DNA of 8,635 bases. It comes from DATADF01 sp046263155. GTDB lineage: Bacteria; Actinomycetota; CADDZG01; WHSQ01. The DNA is taken from assembly GCA_046263155.1 (NCBI GenBank), contig JBHELF010000128.1, positions 1 through 8,635 on the forward strand, written 5' to 3'. The notes under the pieces are model-generated. The model did no database searches, had not been told where the DNA came from, and worked only from the letters and a program-made list of their open reading frames with translations. A program made the position numbers and the translations under genes. Below are positions 5,051-8,635 of this stretch, in pieces; positions within the stretch are counted from its first letter, which is position 1, and each line of letters starts with the position of its first letter.

Positions 5051-6327
5051 TTCGCGCCACTTTTTCTGCAACGGCGGCCGTCCTTATCGTGATGGCCGCG
5101 CAGACTCCTCTTCCCGCGCGGGAGCGTCCGGGGTCGCCGTCGGCCGCGGATCGAGCCGCCATTCAAGAGCTCCTGGATCGGCGCGCTGCTGCAGTCCTCA
5201 GCCGGTCACGCCGCGACTTCGTCGGATCGATGCTGCCCGGGAGCCAGAGGTTCGCCCGCCGGCAGAGGAGAGCCTTCGATTCGCTCGGCGATCTTCCCCT
5301 GGCTTCTTATCGGCTGGTGGCGGCGTGGGATCGTTTTGGGGATTTGTCGCGGCCCTCCGACCTCGACCGCTATCCGAATGCCGAAGACGTAGCGATAACG
5401 ACCGTCGAGGAGCGATTTCGCATCCGCGGGTTTGACCGCTTCGAAAGCCTTGAAGATCTTTTCCTCACCTTCATCAAGGTCCGGGGTCGCTGGCTCATCG
5501 CCGCCGACTCTGATGTCGCGGACATCGGATTCCGGTCGGCTCGCCACCTCTGGGACTTCGGGCAGCTCCACGCCGAACGCGGCAAGCGATTCCTCGCGCT
5601 CGGCCACGATTGCGCGGGTCCAGGAGCACTTTGCGGCTCGGCCGCGGAGTCCATCCTGTCGACCGCGGAGCGAGCGCTGGATCAGGTGGATGACTATTGG
5701 CGCGGCGCCGCGGATCTGAGGGTCGCGATCTTCGTGCCGGCGGACAGCCAAGAGCTGCAGAGATTGCTTCAGGCGACCTTCGACCCGGAAGAGTTTGTGG
5801 CATTCGCGTATTTCACGTTGGACCCGCACGCGGAATACCGCTTCACCGGCAATCGGATCGTCTTCAACTATGCGTCGTTGGCAACTCGATCGGCGGCCGA
5901 CGTTTATCGGGTACTGGTGCACGAGCTCACCCATATCGCGACGAGGGCGGAGGCGGGGCCTCTGATCCCAGTATTCGTGGATGAAGGAATCGCCGAATAC
6001 GTGTCTTACCGGGGCGATCCGGGATCTCTTTCCTTTCTTGAGTCACAGATCGCCTCTGGAGGATTTGACCGTCGTCTTCCCCATGACTACGAGTTCCTGA
6101 CCGGTTCCTTCGAGTCCATCTACGAGAGCTACCAGGAGGCCCAATCGGCAGTCGGGTTTTTCGTGGAGCGTTGGGGGCTCGACGCGTTCGTGCGGTTCTA
6201 TCGCTCCCTGGGTCGTGTGGCCGTGGCTCCCGGAACGACGCGCTATCACGTAAGCCGAGCATTGCAGCGCTCGATCGGGATGGGTTGGCGATCTTTCGAG
6301 CAGGCTTGGGCAGATAGCATCGGCTGA
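5050..6327 (+). CDS. Putative secreted HExxH metallopeptidase (peptidase MA-like)
   Basis: A gluzincin-type zinc peptidase is indicated by VLVHELTHIA (H291-E292-x-x-H295 counted from 5050) followed by FVDEGIAEYVSY with Glu312 as third zinc ligand. The G-x-AEYV form is typical of MA-clan, peptidase_MA-like domains. Residues about 35-150 form a separate N-terminal region with an NTF2/SnoaL-like look (RRDFVGSMLP ... FLTFIKVRGRWLIAADSD). The first canonical start is GTG at 5089, with an ATG right after it. In the same frame upstream, from ATT 5050, the codons read MRATFSATAAVLIVMAAQ (first codon as Met), a convincing signal peptide with an Arg, a hydrophobic core and an A-x-A-like end. I therefore extend to 5050, which overlaps the aldolase stop by one base exactly as thrS overlaps this gene. 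If 5089 is used, the protein has 412 residues and half a signal peptide. Its place between an aldolase and thrS is odd and suggests co-transcription only. Substrate unknown. Confidence 0.82.
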   Translation: MRATFSATAAVLIVMAAQTPLPARERPGSPSAADRAAIQELLDRRAAAVLSRSRRDFVGSMLPGSQRFARRQRRAFDSLGDLPLASYRLVAAWDRFGDLSRPSDLDRYPNAEDVAITTVEERFRIRGFDRFESLEDLFLTFIKVRGRWLIAADSDVADIGFRSARHLWDFGQLHAERGKRFLALGHDCAGPGALCGSAAESILSTAERALDQVDDYWRGAADLRVAIFVPADSQELQRLLQATFDPEEFVAFAYFTLDPHAEYRFTGNRIVFNYASLATRSAADVYRVLVHELTHIATRAEAGPLIPVFVDEGIAEYVSYRGDPGSLSFLESQIASGGFDRRLPHDYEFLTGSFESIYESYQEAQSAVGFFVERWGLDAFVRFYRSLGRVAVAPGTTRYHVSRALQRSIGMGWRSFEQAWADSIG

Positions 6328-8273
6328 TGCCGGTTACAGCCGTCGCGGACGGCAAGAAAGATGGCTTCGCGCTCGCGAAGGAGGCCTCGGTCGGTGGCGC
6401 CGTCGTCATGCTCGTCGACGGACGCCAGCGTGACCTTGCCTTCATGCCACCCGCCGATGCTGAAGTTGAGCTGATTGCTGCGTCGGAGCCTCTTGGCCGA
6501 GAGGTATTGCGGCACTCGACCGCACACGTCCTGGCCCAGGCGGTACTGAACCTTTACCCCAAAGCTAAATACGCGATCGGACCGCCGATCGAGGATGGCT
6601 TTTATTACGACTTCGAGGTGCCGGACCCCTTTACGCCGGAGGACCTCGAGCGAATTGAAGCCGAGATGAAGCGCATCGTCGCGGAGAACCAGCGATTCAC
6701 ACGCGCAGAGGTGCAGCGCGAAGAGGCTCTCGAACTTTTCTCCAATCAGCCCTACAAGCTGGAGATCATCGAGGGGGTGGCTCAGGGAGCCGACGCTCTG
6801 GAGGAGCAAGGCGTCGACGGCGAGGTCCTCTCTGTGTACCGAAATCGAGTTCCCGACGCGCCGAGCGATTCATTCATCGATCTGTGCCGCGGCCCTCACT
6901 TGGCGAGCACCAGCCGAGTCAAAGCATTCAAGTTGCTGCGCTCATCGGGGGCCTATTGGCGCGGAGATGAGCAGCGACCCATGTTGCAGCGGATCTATGG
7001 GACTGCGTGGGAGTCGAAAGCCGCTCTCGACGACTACCTTCATCGACTCGAGGAGGCGGAGCGTCGAGACCATCGACGGCTCGGCCGGGAGCTCGAGCTC
7101 TATTCCTGGCCCGAGGAAGTGGGACAGGGCCTGGCCGTGTGGCATCCGAAGGGCGCGATCGTCCGCAAGCTGCTCGAAGACCTCGCGCGCGAAATGCATC
7201 TCGAGCGCGGCTACCAGCCCGTCTACACACCTCACATTGGTCGGGCCAACCTCTGGCAGACAAGTGGGCACCTGGATTACTTCCGGGAAAACATGTATCC
7301 CTCGATGGCCGCCGACGAAGGCGAGTACTTCGCCAAACCCATGAATTGCCCATTCCACGCGCTGATCTACAAATCGAAGACGCGCTCCTACCGGGAACTG
7401 CCCATTCGACTCTCCGAGCTCGGCACCGTCTACCGGTACGAACGGTCCGGCGTGGTACACGGCCTGCTGCGCGCTCGTGGCTTTACACAGGACGATTCCC
7501 ACATCTTCTGTCGTAACGACCAGGTGATCGACGAGATGGTTGCGGTGGTCGATTTCTTCCGCGCCCTCTACGAGACCGTCGGTCTAGGCCCCGACGAGGT
7601 TCACTTCTCGACCAAACCGGACAAGGCAGTCGGCACCGACGAGCAATGGGAGATGGCCGAGGAGGCGATCCGTCGGTCTCTCGATGTGGCGGGACTCGAG
7701 TACGCGGTTGCCGAGGGCGAGGGAACTTTCTACGGCCCGAAGATCGACATCCATGTGCGAGACGCGATTCGGCGGCTGTGGCAGGTATGCACCATTCAAG
7801 TCGATTTCCAGACTCCCGATAGGTTCGGTCTCGAATACGTCGACGAGCACTCGGCGCGCGTGCGGCCCGTGATGATCCATCGCGCCCTATTCGGGTCGGT
7901 GGAGCGATTCATCGGGGTTCTGGTGGAACACTTCGCGGGGGCATTTCCGACTTGGCTCTCGCCCATCCAGGTTGCGCTCCTACCGATCTCGGACCGTCAC
8001 TCCGACTACGCGCGCAAGGTCGCGGACCGGCTCAAGGCCGCAGGGTTGAGGACAGAGGTCGACGATTCAGATGACACCATCGGGGCCAAGATCCGGAGAC
8101 ATCAGCTGCACAAAGTTCCCTACATGCTGGTGCTCGGAGAGCGCGAGGCCGAGGCGGGAACGGTCTCGGTGCGCTCACGCCCCGGTGTCGAGACGAAGGA
8201 CGTGGACCCCGATGACTTCGTGACCTCTCTCAGGGCGGAAGTAGAGGAGCGCCGGCTGACTCTGTCTTACTGA
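6327..8273 (+). CDS. thrS: Threonyl-tRNA synthetase
   Basis: Charges tRNA-Thr with threonine using ATP, in the cytoplasm; essential class II synthetase. The 648-residue product shows all domains: a short TGS-like N-terminus (1-62), the editing domain with HSTAH (His63, His67) and CRGPH (Cys187, His191), and the catalytic core with zinc ligands Cys341 (MNCPFH), His392 (QDDSHIF) and His518 (MIHRA). The spacings of the zinc ligands, 51 and 126, equal those of the E. coli enzyme (Cys334, His385, His511). Class II motif 3 is the region around MIHRALFGSVERF. The anticodon-binding domain starts at about residue 545 (PIQVALLPISD) and ends normally. The ATG overlaps the peptidase TGA by one base (TGATG), without a clear ribosome binding site, so translation is probably coupled. 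The N-terminal domain is about ten residues shorter than in E. coli. The gene stop overlaps the HIT start in the same way. Regulation by a T-box or operator is not visible. Confidence 0.98.
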   Translation: MPVTAVADGKKDGFALAKEASVGGAVVMLVDGRQRDLAFMPPADAEVELIAASEPLGREVLRHSTAHVLAQAVLNLYPKAKYAIGPPIEDGFYYDFEVPDPFTPEDLERIEAEMKRIVAENQRFTRAEVQREEALELFSNQPYKLEIIEGVAQGADALEEQGVDGEVLSVYRNRVPDAPSDSFIDLCRGPHLASTSRVKAFKLLRSSGAYWRGDEQRPMLQRIYGTAWESKAALDDYLHRLEEAERRDHRRLGRELELYSWPEEVGQGLAVWHPKGAIVRKLLEDLAREMHLERGYQPVYTPHIGRANLWQTSGHLDYFRENMYPSMAADEGEYFAKPMNCPFHALIYKSKTRSYRELPIRLSELGTVYRYERSGVVHGLLRARGFTQDDSHIFCRNDQVIDEMVAVVDFFRALYETVGLGPDEVHFSTKPDKAVGTDEQWEMAEEAIRRSLDVAGLEYAVAEGEGTFYGPKIDIHVRDAIRRLWQVCTIQVDFQTPDRFGLEYVDEHSARVRPVMIHRALFGSVERFIGVLVEHFAGAFPTWLSPIQVALLPISDRHSDYARKVADRLKAAGLRTEVDDSDDTIGAKIRRHQLHKVPYMLVLGEREAEAGTVSVRSRPGVETKDVDPDDFVTSLRAEVEERRLTLSY

Positions 8274-8635
8274 TGGAGCGCCTCTGGAGTCCCTGGCGCA
8301 TGCAATACGTGACGGCGGCACGGACATCGGGAGAATGCATCTTCTGTCATGCCTTCGCCGAGGCCCGCGGCGAGCCTTTGTACCGAAGCGAGCTGAGCGT
8401 GGTAATGCTCAACGCGTACCCATACAACACCGGCCATCTCATGGTCGCTCCCGGTCGGCACACGGGGGCCCTGGACGACCTGAGCGCGGAGGAGAGGCAC
8501 GATCTCATGGACGTCGTGAGCATTGCCACGCGTGTGCTCGACGAAGCCATGAACCCCAACGGCTTCAACCTGGGAATGAACCTCGGATCTGTGGCTGGAG
8601 CGGGTGTTCCAGACCATCTGCACATTCACATCGTC
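8273..8635 (+). CDS. HIT-family nucleotide hydrolase/phosphorylase, 3' truncated
   Basis: The frame is open to the window edge and gives 121 residues. It begins MERLWSPWRMQYV, characteristic of the actinobacterial group that includes Mycobacterium Rv2613c, reported as an Ap4A phosphorylase. C22-I-F-C25 is the CxxC zinc pair common in this family; NAYPYNTGHLMV is the conserved core strand; HLHIHIV at 115-121 is the histidine triad itself (H-x-H-x-H), with the middle or last His acting as nucleophile in Fhit-type enzymes. About 50 or more residues are probably missing beyond the window. Role: cleavage of dinucleoside polyphosphates such as Ap4A, cytoplasmic. The ATG overlaps the thrS stop (TGATG), so the pair is translationally coupled. 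Aminoacyl-tRNA synthetases produce Ap4A, giving a plausible functional link. Whether it is a phosphorylase or a hydrolase cannot be told from the part seen. Confidence 0.92.
   Translation, partial: MERLWSPWRMQYVTAARTSGECIFCHAFAEARGEPLYRSELSVVMLNAYPYNTGHLMVAPGRHTGALDDLSAEERHDLMDVVSIATRVLDEAMNPNGFNLGMNLGSVAGAGVPDHLHIHIV

Noticed and set aside
5206..5934. Minus-strand frame of 242 codons opposite the peptidase
   Set aside because: Its product has no family signal; the plus strand has HELTH and DEGIAEYV in the correct order.
7007..7516. Second plus-strand frame within thrS
   Set aside because: Out-of-frame shadow with Arg/Pro-rich content inside the catalytic domain of thrS.

Overview
The window is GC-rich, densely coding bacterial DNA holding eight genes, the first and last cut by the window edges. 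No mobile element, CRISPR array, rRNA or tRNA is visible. The best lineage hint is a threonyl-tRNA synthetase gene followed, with a one-base overlap, by a HIT-family gene of the Rv2613c type. That linkage is familiar from Actinomycetota. The Gly/Asp-rich calcium-binding repeat protein with a Cys-flanked C-terminal end and the short TPR protein also fit a deep-branching actinobacterium (Thermoleophilia-like), but this placement is inference.

Layout: (1) positions 1-968 (+) encode the C-terminal part of an RTX-type repeat protein with an unusual 18-residue tandem unit. (2) Positions 997-2558 (+) hold a D-2-hydroxyacid dehydrogenase and a small membrane-anchored protein with a zinc-protease HELAH motif, closed by a perfect 10-bp stem terminator at 2576-2607. 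(3) Positions 2608-4046 (-) hold a convergent two-gene unit: a 107-residue TPR-like protein and, overlapping its stop, a MidA/NDUFAF7-family methyltransferase. (4) An 89-bp divergent intergenic region (4047-4135) probably carries promoters for both directions. (5) Positions 4136-8635 (+) form a tight four-gene unit: a DUF2090 (IolC C-terminal-like) class I aldolase, a putatively secreted HExxH peptidase, thrS, and a HIT-family nucleotide hydrolase/phosphorylase cut by the window end.

thrS and the HIT gene make sense together: aminoacyl-tRNA synthetases make Ap4A as a by-product and some HIT proteins degrade it. The aldolase and the peptidase have no obvious link to translation. The most interesting points are two genes (midA-like and the peptidase) whose conserved N-terminus or signal peptide lies upstream of the first canonical start, with AUA and AUU codons overlapping the preceding stop as candidate starts. 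The other is the RTX variant repeat, in which every second calcium-binding nonapeptide has been replaced by a conserved SKGxxxRxx segment held by protein-level selection. I do not see a clear new multi-gene defence or biosynthetic system here.
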